Positions 1 to 7,120 are shown, numbered from the stretch's first letter. The stretch is 16,754 nt of DNA from Candidatus Helarchaeota archaeon (GCA_013375405.1 JABXJU010000087.1:1-16754), one strand, 5' to 3'. Notes: a model not told the origin generated them from the sequence alone. A program made the numbers and translations.

Positions 1-1226
1 GTAATGCTGTTTTTCTAGGGGGGCCTTCATTTTATTATGTTGCTGGCTTTTTTCCTCATATCTTTGGAATAGTATTGCTATTATGGGTTTTATTTAATTC
101 TTTCAAGACTAATATAGCGAGTTCTGAGAATTATTTATACTTTAACGAATTCAGAAAAAACTCTCGTATTAATACAGCAATTCCAAAAAAAGAGATTGAA
201 ATGATGAAATATCAGAATAATCATATTGGATTAAATTTCATTTGGATTATAATGTTACTGCCTTTTACCGTTTTAACAGCCATCAATGGGTATTATTTAT
301 TAAGGGCACCTAGGTTAGAAGAACCCATTCAAGCCATTTTATTACTATCGGCGTCAGTCTTAGAAATTTGTGCATTATTTTTCTTGCTTTTAAGACCTCG
401 GAATTACCTTGAAATAACCACGAAAAATAACTATTATGATTTAAGGATTTCACCTTTTAAAAAGGAATTAAAAGAAATCCCTATATCAAAGGGGGATATA
501 AAGGATAAAATTAATTCTGAATTCTTAAAAGCTAATAATATTAGCCCAACACACAGACAATATACTACGCTTCTTCTAGGTATCTTCTTCATGGTTTCAG
601 GATTGATAATGTTAATTTTTTATTTAGTAGTAGGTATATTTGGGAATCTCTACACAATGCTATCAATTATCTTTGGAACAATTTTGATTACGAAAGCTAT
701 TTCCCAAGACTTCAGTGATAAAAATGGTGTTCTAATTGATTATAATGATTCTAAAAAGAGCTTAAGTTTTCAACAGAATTTTCGGTCTAAATTTGTTAGA
801 ATCAATACCCTCCAACCTACTGAATTAGAAATAACAAATAACTTCAGAAAATTAAATATTTTTGAGATTTTACTCATCCCAGCACTTTTATCCTATAGTA
901 CAATAGAAACCATACAGAGTTGGGCTATTTCAACATCTTCAACTTCAATAATTAATTCAGTTATTACTTCAATTTTTCTAGGTTTGGTTTATTTCCTATT
1001 TTTTATATATCTCTGTGTTCCATCAGGTCAGTTGAGATTAAGGACACCTACAACTAAATACGATATACCAATTACTTATACAGTCCGTACAAAACGCTTT
1101 TTAGATGGGATCCTATCAAAAGATCTAAAAAATCCGTTTATTTTGAGATGTTTATTTATTATAATAATCGGAATTTCGTCCATAATGGGCACTTTAATAT
1201 ACCTAAATCTTTATTTCTTTATTTAA
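1..1226 (+). CDS. Multi-spanning membrane protein, 5'-truncated by window edge
   Basis: I do not recognise the family. The reading frame is open from position 3 at the left edge (first codons Asn-Ala-Val-Phe-Leu-Gly-Gly), so the TTG at 75 is an internal codon and the true start lies outside the window. The visible ~408 residues contain about eight hydrophobic segments. One precedes codon 34, then come three pairs (near nucleotides 225-300 with 325-390, 560-640 with 650-700, 860-930 with 955-1025), and a last one lies at 1135-1225. Between the pairs sit short polar stretches rich in alternating hydrophobic residues, suggesting a repeated TM-TM-beta unit. No enzyme motif or metal-binding residues are visible. 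It is very AT-rich and converges on the ACD gene at 1459. Location is presumably the cytoplasmic membrane; function is unknown. Confidence 0.8.
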   Translation, partial: NAVFLGGPSFYYVAGFFPHIFGIVLLLWVLFNSFKTNIASSENYLYFNEFRKNSRINTAIPKKEIEMMKYQNNHIGLNFIWIIMLLPFTVLTAINGYYLLRAPRLEEPIQAILLLSASVLEICALFFLLLRPRNYLEITTKNNYYDLRISPFKKELKEIPISKGDIKDKINSEFLKANNISPTHRQYTTLLLGIFFMVSGLIMLIFYLVVGIFGNLYTMLSIIFGTILITKAISQDFSDKNGVLIDYNDSKKSLSFQQNFRSKFVRINTLQPTELEITNNFRKLNIFEILLIPALLSYSTIETIQSWAISTSSTSIINSVITSIFLGLVYFLFFIYLCVPSGQLRLRTPTTKYDIPITYTVRTKRFLDGILSKDLKNPFILRCLFIIIIGISSIMGTLIYLNLYFFI

Positions 1227-1324
1227 CAAATAAAACACAACAAACGTTTTTGTAAAAATCAAAATGTTGGCGACGAATATTGCCAATATGAAGTAATACT
1301 CGAAGATCAATTGAAAAATTCTAG

Positions 1325-1341
1325 AAGGAATTTAATTCCTT
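1325..1341. other. Short palindrome in convergent intergenic region
   Basis: This is an 8-bp perfect inverted repeat around a single central T (AAGGAATT-T-AATTCCTT). It lies about 100 nt past the membrane-protein stop and about 120 nt past the ACD stop. It could belong to transcript ends or be a protein-binding site. The rest of 1227-1398 is AT-rich and shows no gene or tRNA. Confidence 0.3.
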
Positions 1342-1398
1342 TAAAGAGGATATATCCCCTGGTTTTTACGATTTTCCCTAAAATTTGTTTATTTTATT

Positions 1399-1452
1399 AT
1401 AAAATTAGAGTTATTATAACCCTTCTCTTAAGAAGATATATCCACGCGCGAT
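1399..1452. repeat. ~54-bp direct repeat, left copy
   Basis: This copy pairs with 3036-3090. The first 12 bases are identical, the middle 12-13 bases are T-rich and variable, and the last 30 bases differ at one position (gcgcgat here, gcgtgat in the other copy). It begins 6 nt beyond the stop codon of the ACD alpha gene. On the minus strand it reads like the last codons (Val-Asp-Ile-Ser-Ser-stop) and trailer of the ferredoxin gene at 3066, but here it is attached to no gene. Confidence 0.85.
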
Positions 1453-1458
1453 AGATAA

Positions 1459-2856
1459 TTAAATAAATTTACTTTTATATTTGTACAAATTTGAAAAAGC
1501 TCTTGCCGCTCTTTCTACACTTGGAAAAACAGGAATTCTATCTTTTATTAAAATATCTTTATATTTTTCTCTCTGAATGCCTTTAGAATACGGCAAGCTC
1601 ATTAAAAACGGTTTTTTCGCCCCTCTAGAAAAATTAGCAATTTTCATGATATTATTGTAAAAAATCTCATGATGCTTATCAAATCTTCTAGGAGCAAAGG
1701 CTTCAATAATAACACCTCCAACATAAGGTTCTCTAATTGCTATTTTGCAAATTTCAGGATATTTTTCTTCTCTTTCTATCCATGGAAGATCTAAAGGGTT
1801 TGCAACACTTCCAATTGAAATCATTGATTGCATTTCACTTCTTGCAGGATCTTGTATTTCTGGAACCTCTACACCTAAATTTATGATTCTATCAACGCCT
1901 AGAGCAGCAGTTCCGCCCGACCAAGTGATTAAGATCAAGCTATTAACTTCGGGGTATAGGTCTTTACAATAATAAAAAGCTATAGTTGAATCCATCAATT
2001 CTTCATAAGTATCCGTGTTGATTATTCCAGTTTGAGCAATTACGGATCTCCAAATTTTTGAATTAGATGAAATTGAACCTGTATGAGAACTAGCAGTCTT
2101 CGCCCCTTTCTCTGTGACTCCACCACGTAATATGAGTATTGGTTTCTTATTCTCCTTTAAAACTTTTAATAACTCTCTTCCTTCAAATTCTCTAAATTGT
2201 GAAAAGCCTTCAAAATATCCGGTAATGATGTCTGTTTTTTCATCAGAGCAAAAATATTCTATAAAATCTGAAAATTTAAGACTTATAGTATTACCAATAC
2301 TCGCAGCAGCAGAAAAGTTAATTCCATAATAATTTGCCTCTGAAACGTATCTCGAGGTGAGATCACCGGAATGAGATACAAAAGCAACACATCCACTTGT
2401 ACAAATTTTTTTAGAGAAACTTGGATTATAAGAAATTCGACCACCAGTGGAATAGACTCCCATACAATTCGGCCCAATTGCTCTAGTATCGCTATTTTTC
2501 AACATTTCATGAATTCCACATTCTAATTCAATACCAGGTTTATCATATTCTCCTAATCCTGCTGAAAAAATATGCAGTGTATAAAATTTCTTTTCAATAC
2601 ACTTTTTAATTATATCTTTTAACTTCTTCTTCGTTATTGCAATTACTGTTAAATCTATTTTATCAGGAAGCTCAGAAATTGATTGATAACATTTAATACC
2701 TAAAATTTCTTGCTCCTTTTCAGAAACGATATATAGATTCCCCTTATAACCTCTCTCTAATATTCCCGCTATATTCCAAATTCTTCTCTTGGTTGCTCCT
2801 ATATATGCTATGGATTTTGGATAGAATAATTTGTCCATATAATCTTTCGTCTTCAT
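1459..2856 (-). CDS. ADP-forming acyl-CoA synthetase, alpha subunit (CoA-binding, phosphohistidine)
   Basis: The family interconverts acyl-CoA + ADP + Pi with acid + CoA + ATP in the cytoplasm, usually to make ATP from amino-acid or acetyl-CoA breakdown. The 465-residue length fits a stand-alone alpha subunit. An N-terminal Rossmann CoA-binding domain (residues 8-125, SIAYIGAT motif) is followed by GPNCMG (128-133), a succinyl-CoA-synthetase-like domain (SHSGD, 161-165), and the phosphohistidine loop ASSHTGS with His258. The C-terminal part (about 290-460) matches the extra alpha-subunit domain. No beta (ATP-grasp) subunit is adjacent or fused. ATG 2856 is preceded by a weak TGAT; ATG 2838 is an alternative. 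The gene is more AT-rich than its paralogue at 8603 and is framed by the ~54-bp direct repeats. Substrate cannot be told from sequence. Confidence 0.88.
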   Translation of the reverse strand: MKTKDYMDKLFYPKSIAYIGATKRRIWNIAGILERGYKGNLYIVSEKEQEILGIKCYQSISELPDKIDLTVIAITKKKLKDIIKKCIEKKFYTLHIFSAGLGEYDKPGIELECGIHEMLKNSDTRAIGPNCMGVYSTGGRISYNPSFSKKICTSGCVAFVSHSGDLTSRYVSEANYYGINFSAAASIGNTISLKFSDFIEYFCSDEKTDIITGYFEGFSQFREFEGRELLKVLKENKKPILILRGGVTEKGAKTASSHTGSISSNSKIWRSVIAQTGIINTDTYEELMDSTIAFYYCKDLYPEVNSLILITWSGGTAALGVDRIINLGVEVPEIQDPARSEMQSMISIGSVANPLDLPWIEREEKYPEICKIAIREPYVGGVIIEAFAPRRFDKHHEIFYNNIMKIANFSRGAKKPFLMSLPYSKGIQREKYKDILIKDRIPVFPSVERAARAFSNLYKYKSKFI

Positions 2857-2929
2857 ATCATTATTAAAAGGCGAAAGTTGAGTTCTTTAAATTTTCCATA
2901 TTTGTTCAATATTCAAAGTAAACGAATTT

Positions 2930-2966
2930 AGAGAGAATTAAAAAATATGAAAAATGGAAAAATAAG
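2930..2966 (-). terminator. T-rich transcript end downstream of the ferredoxin gene
   Basis: Read on the minus strand, this stretch has three runs of five or six T residues, the usual intrinsic archaeal transcription stop. It lies about 100 nt past the ferredoxin stop and just before the ACD gene at 2856. The remainder of 2857-3065 contains no gene apart from the repeat copy. Confidence 0.4.
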
Positions 2967-3035
2967 TAATTTTTTACCTGAAAGGGTTATTTTTTTACTT
3001 CAGATTCTTTTGCAAGCATTCTGAATCCAATCAGA

Positions 3036-3090
3036 ATAAAATTAGAGTTTTTTTTAACTCTTCTCTTAAGAAGATATATCCACGCGTGAT
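3036..3090. repeat. ~54-bp direct repeat, right copy (overlaps ferredoxin 3' end)
   Basis: This partner of 1399-1452 is in the same orientation. Positions 3066-3090 encode the last residues and stop of the ferredoxin-like gene, so this copy is probably the original and the left copy the duplicate. The two copies bracket about 1.6 kb containing one complete gene (ACD alpha). Confidence 0.85.
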
Positions 3091-3938
3091 TCGAATCTGG
3101 CAATCAACTCATCAATGCGACTGAAATCATCTATTGAAATGGAAATGGCTCCGTGAGGACATACCCTTTCGCAACGACCGCATCCCATACAGTTTTCTTG
3201 AATAATGATTGCCTTGTTGTTTATCATCTTCTTTCCGTTATATATACATACTTTAAAACATGTCCCACACCCTACACAGAGATCACGATTTACCCTTACT
3301 TCAACACCCTCCATTCTTTTTACAATTTTTTTATAATCGGATGGGCCATATTTCACAATGGCGTTCACACAGCAGCAAGAGCAACAATGACAAATAGACA
3401 TAAACTCGTGCTCATAATCTAACACATCATATATTTTCGCATCACCTCTCAGCTTTCCTAAATGGGGGACTAAACCATTTTCATAAGCCAAACGCTCTCG
3501 CTCTAAAGCTTCTTCTTTAGTTGCAAGATGTGCTCCTGGCCATTTAGATCGATCTACTTTACCAGCTCCTCGCCCTAGCCAGGTACACCCTAGTTTAATA
3601 TCGTGATTTTGGCACTTATTCTTTGTTCTACATGGACAATCTATTAGCAGTATCGTCCCTGCCTTTTTAATGAAGTATTCTGTGACAATATGTGGTAATA
3701 TTTGATCCTCATACGTACCCAGAGATACATTAATTGGGATAGGGGTACCGGTTTGGGTCTCAAAACCATCGGGGAAGGCGTATCTTTTGTAAATATGTTT
3801 TATTATCGGTAGTTTAGCAAGCCTGATCAGGATCTTCCATCTCCTTGCCCTTGGGGTATTTATTTCGATTGGTTTTAGATCTACCTTGTGTTTTCGCCCT
3901 GTTAGGAATGCTTTTAGCCTATTCAGGTAGTTCTTCAA
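3066..3938 (-). CDS. Cysteine-rich 2[4Fe-4S] ferredoxin-domain protein
   Basis: This is probably an electron carrier or redox subunit in the cytoplasm. The C-terminal third is a bacterial-type 2[4Fe-4S] ferredoxin domain: cluster I cysteines 221, 224, 227, 231 and cluster II cysteines 250, 253, 256, 260, the latter ending in the usual CP. Upstream are two further cysteine groups: C101-x-C103 with C109 and C118, and a dense set at 183, 185, 186, 188, 189, 190 (CHCCSCCC). These could bind one or two more clusters. No signal peptide or convincing membrane span is seen; the N-terminus (1-50) is strongly basic. The only start in the open frame before a stop is TTG 3938, without a clear ribosome site, so the start is uncertain. 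The partner enzyme is not visible nearby. The last codons lie in the direct repeat. Confidence 0.8.
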   Translation of the reverse strand: MKNYLNRLKAFLTGRKHKVDLKPIEINTPRARRWKILIRLAKLPIIKHIYKRYAFPDGFETQTGTPIPINVSLGTYEDQILPHIVTEYFIKKAGTILLIDCPCRTKNKCQNHDIKLGCTWLGRGAGKVDRSKWPGAHLATKEEALERERLAYENGLVPHLGKLRGDAKIYDVLDYEHEFMSICHCCSCCCVNAIVKYGPSDYKKIVKRMEGVEVRVNRDLCVGCGTCFKVCIYNGKKMINNKAIIIQENCMGCGRCERVCPHGAISISIDDFSRIDELIARFESRVDISS

Positions 3939-3974
3939 GTGATCATCTTCTTTAAAATGTTACCTTAATAATCT

Positions 3975-3983
3975 AAATATTTA
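3975..3983 (-). promoter_or_regulatory. Possible TATA element for the ferredoxin-like gene
   Basis: An AT-only AATATTTA-type box lies about 40 nt upstream of the TTG start, a normal distance for an archaeal promoter with a short leader. The whole spacer is AT-rich, so this is weak evidence. Confidence 0.3.
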
Positions 3984-3992
3984 TTATGCAAT
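3980..3992 (+). repeat. 13-bp direct repeat, copy 1 (tttattatgcaat)
   Basis: Exact match to 4019-4031, 39 nt away, in the divergent promoter region between the ferredoxin-like gene and the zinc-ribbon gene. It could be an operator pair, or chance similarity in AT-rich DNA. Confidence 0.5.
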
Positions 3993-4000
3993 AAAAAAAT

Positions 4001-4015
4001 TTTTTAATAATTATT
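4001..4015 (+). promoter_or_regulatory. TATA-like box, leaderless promoter for the 4030 gene
   Basis: The TTTTTAATAATTATT stretch is centred about 24 nt before ATG 4030. With the usual archaeal TATA-to-start distance of about 25 nt, transcription would begin at or next to the start codon. This agrees with the lack of any ribosome site there. Confidence 0.4.
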
Positions 4016-4018
4016 TTT

Positions 4019-4031
4019 TTTATTATGCAAT
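4019..4031 (+). repeat. 13-bp direct repeat, copy 2 (tttattatgcaat)
   Basis: Exact second copy of 3980-3992. It overlaps the first two bases of the ATG at 4030, so a protein bound here would cover the probable transcription start. Confidence 0.5.
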
Positions 4032-4281
4032 GAATTGGTCATATATTTTATTCATTTTATCCATCGTAATTACTATAATATGTATTGTTCTCTTTATAGT
4101 TATTCCGGGCTTTCCACTGTTCATTCTTTTCTTCCTCCCCCCTATTTTTTGCTGGAGTCAAAAACAACAAGCTGAATCTACCTCTTATTCATTACCAAGA
4201 TGTCCCGTTTGTGGCAAATTTCTTCTCGAACCAAATGAAAAGTACTGTCCGCACTGCGGTGAACCCTTAGGTAGGGATTAG
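4030..4281 (+). CDS. Small membrane protein with C-terminal zinc ribbon
   Basis: An 83-residue protein. Residues 5-27 and 28-44 form two hydrophobic segments separated by a Pro-Gly turn, suggesting a membrane hairpin. The C-terminal tail carries CPVC (Cys58, Cys61) and CPHC (Cys73, Cys76), a classic four-cysteine zinc ribbon with 11 residues between the pairs, of the kind found at the ends of many archaeal membrane proteins. No catalytic residues are seen. It is followed after 43 nt by another zinc-ribbon gene on the same strand, probably in one transcript. Function is unknown; a role in protein-protein contact at the membrane is possible. Confidence 0.7.
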   Translation: MNWSYILFILSIVITIICIVLFIVIPGFPLFILFFLPPIFCWSQKQQAESTSYSLPRCPVCGKFLLEPNEKYCPHCGEPLGRD

Positions 4282-4324
4282 TTTTAAATTCTTAGATGAT
4301 TATTCAATAATAACGGTGAAAAAA

Positions 4325-4621
4325 ATGAAAACTTGTAAATATTGTGGTGCTATTATCATCAATGAAATTTGCCCCGTATGTCAAAGGACCTTTATAACAC
4401 CACCCACGTTAATGAATGCGACGTTATTTGACCTCAATCCTCATTTAAAGAAAAGATTAGAATGGCGAGAAAAAGTACGACGAAATACTGCTATGCCTGA
4501 TTTACCCGTAGATCCTACAAAATTTACTCTTGAAGACCTTCCTCCAAAAACAATTCCGAGTGAAAAGGATATTCTCAGGAAGAAAAAGAAGGATAAAGAT
4601 ATCGAACATCTTGAATTTTAA
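4325..4621 (+). CDS. Small N-terminal zinc-ribbon protein
   Basis: A 98-residue soluble protein. Cys4, Cys7, Cys16 and Cys19 (CKYC and CPVC) form a compact zinc ribbon at the very N-terminus. The rest is hydrophilic and rich in Lys, Pro and Glu, ending in a strongly charged KKKKDKD stretch, so it is probably partly unstructured. ATG 4325 is preferred over GTG 4316 because GGTGA at 4315-4319 makes a ribosome site 5 nt before the ATG. Nucleic-acid or protein binding are both possible; the family is not recognised. It ends 23 nt from the convergent TPR gene, and the T-rich stretch 4622-4644 probably stops its transcript. Confidence 0.7.
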   Translation: MKTCKYCGAIIINEICPVCQRTFITPPTLMNATLFDLNPHLKKRLEWREKVRRNTAMPDLPVDPTKFTLEDLPPKTIPSEKDILRKKKKDKDIEHLEF

Positions 4622-4644
4622 TCTATTTTTGAATTTTTATTAAA

Positions 4645-5865
4645 TTAACTACTTGCTGTAAACGGAATAGGCTCCATGGCCATGGTATGTTGATTCCCTT
4701 CCAAATCTTCATATGTTAATGTAGCGGATACCGTAGTATCTACCTTCTCATTTGCTACAATCCGGAAAGTAAATAAAAATTCTTCATGGGGGCCCAAGGA
4801 ATGTAATTTTTTCTCCAAACCTCCTTCTGATATTTCAAGCTCTTCTGAAAGATCGAGTTGCAATCTGAGATTCATGCATTCGCCTTTTCCAAGATTCTTC
4901 AAATTCAACGCAATGGCAACAGGTTCGCCTATAGAGGTGGATATCTCTGCCAATTCGGGTTCAATCAATAATTCAGGTTTTCCTGGGAGAATCTCGATTG
5001 TTTTCTGAATTTTTAGAGGAAATCGAAACTCATTAACTTGACAAACTAAAGAGATAGGTCCTATTTGTAATTTTCCTTGAATCCGGGGACGCACCTTAAA
5101 ATTTATTGTTCGGTTATCTGCCAATACTTGTTTTTTTTCTACGAGGTCAAAAATTCTATCAAAAACTAACTGACTGTCTATAATTTCTAATTCTGGTGGC
5201 CGCTTTACCGAGATACTAACTTGAATAACATCGCCTGCCCGTATCTCCTTCTTGTCAGTCATTATTGCTACAATAGTCTCCGCGTATTCTTTCACAATTT
5301 GCTGAACCGTCTTAAAAAGTGTAATAATGCCTTGTTCTACTTTAAGCTTACTTAATTGATATTCGATTTCCTCCAAATTATCTACATTTTTCTTCAAGAT
5401 TGTGTTTATTATGAGAATCACAAATTGAATGATTTTATTCTTTTTAATTCGTGGGAACTTGGATTTCGCAATTTTATTCTTCATTAAGGCTATTCCTTCA
5501 TCGAATTTTCCTTGAGCTAAGTTACATAAAATAATTAGACTATAAACCTCAAGGATTTCAAGTCCCGCATCTACTTTTTCATAAAAATCAATAACTGATT
5601 GGTAATGTTTAATCGCATTTCTATATTGCTTATGACGTAAAATTAATTCTGCAGCACGAAACGCTGCCTTTGCTGCATCATAGTATTTCTTTTCAATAAT
5701 AAAGCACTCACATAATTTTAAACTACACCTTTCTGCTCGCTTAATTTCATTTGCATTGATAAAAAATTCCACGGCTTTTCCAAACTCAGATACTGCTTTC
5801 TTATATTTTCCAGAAGCAAGGTGCTTTTCTCCTTTTTGATAGGATTTCAACGCTTTTTCACTCAT
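4645..5865 (-). CDS. TPR-repeat protein with C-terminal beta-sandwich domains
   Basis: The N-terminal half (about residues 1-200) is helical with tetratricopeptide-like repeats (A-x-S-Y-x-K-G, KYKKAVSEFGKA, YDAAKAAFRAAEL, YRNAIKHYQSVIDFY), resembling SNAP- or kinesin-light-chain-type solenoids. The C-terminal half has two beta-rich parts: about 205-290 (conserved-looking IQGKLQIGPISL) and about 300-405, the latter like CARDB or adaptor-appendage folds (LNLKNLGKGECMNLRLQ, phrases typical of such domains). No signal peptide or membrane span is present, so it is probably a cytoplasmic scaffold. The start ATG 5865 follows GGAG and fits the TATA box at 5905; an in-frame GTG at 5889 would lie upstream of the expected transcript start. 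The gene is divergent from the roadblock-GTPase gene, a hint of partnership. Function is inferred only. Confidence 0.72.
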   Translation of the reverse strand: MSEKALKSYQKGEKHLASGKYKKAVSEFGKAVEFFINANEIKRAERCSLKLCECFIIEKKYYDAAKAAFRAAELILRHKQYRNAIKHYQSVIDFYEKVDAGLEILEVYSLIILCNLAQGKFDEGIALMKNKIAKSKFPRIKKNKIIQFVILIINTILKKNVDNLEEIEYQLSKLKVEQGIITLFKTVQQIVKEYAETIVAIMTDKKEIRAGDVIQVSISVKRPPELEIIDSQLVFDRIFDLVEKKQVLADNRTINFKVRPRIQGKLQIGPISLVCQVNEFRFPLKIQKTIEILPGKPELLIEPELAEISTSIGEPVAIALNLKNLGKGECMNLRLQLDLSEELEISEGGLEKKLHSLGPHEEFLFTFRIVANEKVDTTVSATLTYEDLEGNQHTMAMEPIPFTASS

Positions 5866-5904
5866 TTTGGAAATACTCCAAATTCTCACACTTAATCATG
5901 CGAA

Positions 5905-5912
5905 TTTATAAA
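5905..5912 (-). promoter_or_regulatory. TATA box upstream of the TPR gene
   Basis: TTTATAAA is centred about 43 nt before ATG 5865, placing the transcript start near 5882 with a leader of about 17 nt that holds the GGAG. The box is palindromic, so strand is assigned by distance only. The remaining 5913-6061 intergenic DNA holds no gene. Confidence 0.5.
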
Positions 5913-6061
5913 TCCGTATTTAAACCAAAAATTAATTAAAATTCCCTACATATTTCTTAATTAAATTTGTTGAGATAAATTAACTAAAAAACCACACATT
6001 TAGGGTAATAGTTATCAATTCAATAGTAAATTGAAACCGTCCGCATCCTTTAAAAGATTGC

Positions 6062-7120
6062 GTGAATTCAGTTAAGAGGACGAAAGCTTTGTCAACGGGT
6101 AAATTATTAGAAGAAATACTTAAAAAATATCTAAGTATTCTCCAATTGCGCAGGTTCAAAATTAAGGGAACAACGATTGTTGACAGAGAAGGCCTCATTA
6201 TATCCTCCATACTCAATGAGGAAATTGAAAAGGATGAAGATGCTGTTGGAATGATAACAGGAATTCTTCAGGGATTATCAGAGCGAATTAAAAACGAATT
6301 CAAAACTGGACTTTTCAAGAATGCGATGATCGAAACTGATCAATACGTTTTTTATTTCGTGGAAGCGGGCGACCAAGCCATTCTCACTACGATCCTGGAT
6401 AACACTGCAGATCTGGATTTAGGTGGCATCCGCCCTTATGCCCGAATCTTCACCCGAAAAATTGATAACACTCTTAGTGGAAAAACAACCACCCCTGAAA
6501 TTGAGGCGGTGGAAGCTCCGATGCCTACAACAGGCCGGGCTATTCCTTCAACCCCGACTACTGCAGTAGCGGAAGAAGTAGGTCCTGCACACCATTTTAA
6601 ATGTAAAGCTATTATCGTTGGCGACTTTTCCGTGGGAAAAACAAGTCTACTTGTTCAATTCGCAGAAAAAAAATTTACTGTTGATTATAAACCGACGATA
6701 GGTGTATCTGTAGTTAAAAAAGAATATTACTTCGCAGAGCAGGATACACTAGTTGATCTACTTCTCTTTGATATTGCCGCTCAATCTCGATTTTTAAGTG
6801 TTCGACATCGCTATTATGAAGGGGCAGATATTTCGATGATTGTATTCGATGTCACTCGTCCTGAAACGCTCGATTCTGTCCATAATTGGTACTATGATGT
6901 TTCTAAATTCTTAGGGGGAAAGCTCCCGAGCGTTGTGGTCGCCAATAAATGCGATTTGGTCGATCAGCGTAAAATCGATCGAAAACAGGCTGAAATCCTC
7001 GCTAAAACCCTTGAGCTCCCTTACGTCGAAACTTCAGCGAAGACCACTGAGAATGTGGATAAAGCGTTTAAAATGTTAGTACAAGAGTATTTGAAAGTGC
7101 GGATCATTCCTGGGGTCTAA
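6062..7120 (+). CDS. Roadblock/LC7 domain fused to Rab-like small GTPase
   Basis: Residues 14-135 form a roadblock/LC7 domain (LLEEILKKYLSI, then TTIVDREGLIISS), a Pro/Thr/Ala-rich linker spans 136-178, and a Ras-superfamily G domain follows (181-348). G motifs: P-loop GDFSVGKTS (187-195), switch-I Thr212 in PTIGV, G3 DIAAQ (237-241), NKCD (295-298), TSAK (324-327). The catalytic Gln241 is present, but the glycine of DxxG is Ala240. There is no C-terminal cysteine, so no prenyl anchor. Roadblock proteins dimerise and act as GTPase partners (MglB-MglA, Ragulator-Rag); here both are one chain. The start could be GTG 6062 or TTG 6089; TTG is preceded by AGAGG at 6075-6079 with 9-nt spacing, GTG by no ribosome site. 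It is followed after 39 nt by the permease. Confidence 0.9.
   Translation: MNSVKRTKALSTGKLLEEILKKYLSILQLRRFKIKGTTIVDREGLIISSILNEEIEKDEDAVGMITGILQGLSERIKNEFKTGLFKNAMIETDQYVFYFVEAGDQAILTTILDNTADLDLGGIRPYARIFTRKIDNTLSGKTTTPEIEAVEAPMPTTGRAIPSTPTTAVAEEVGPAHHFKCKAIIVGDFSVGKTSLLVQFAEKKFTVDYKPTIGVSVVKKEYYFAEQDTLVDLLLFDIAAQSRFLSVRHRYYEGADISMIVFDVTRPETLDSVHNWYYDVSKFLGGKLPSVVVANKCDLVDQRKIDRKQAEILAKTLELPYVETSAKTTENVDKAFKMLVQEYLKVRIIPGV

Noticed and set aside
75..1226. Start of the membrane protein at TTG 75
   Set aside because: The same frame is open back to position 3 and codes for a plausible hydrophobic segment, so the gene begins outside the window.
1227..1398. tRNA or small RNA gene in the convergent spacer (weak hairpin around ttggc...gccaa near 1267)
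   Set aside because: The stem is only about 5 bp and no cloverleaf elements such as a T-loop could be found.
1399..3090. CRISPR array or insertion sequence
   Set aside because: Only two repeat copies 1.6 kb apart, no spacers, no transposase, and no terminal inverted repeats seen.
7100..7120. C-terminal prenylation signal on the small GTPase
   Set aside because: The last residues (IIPGV) contain no cysteine.
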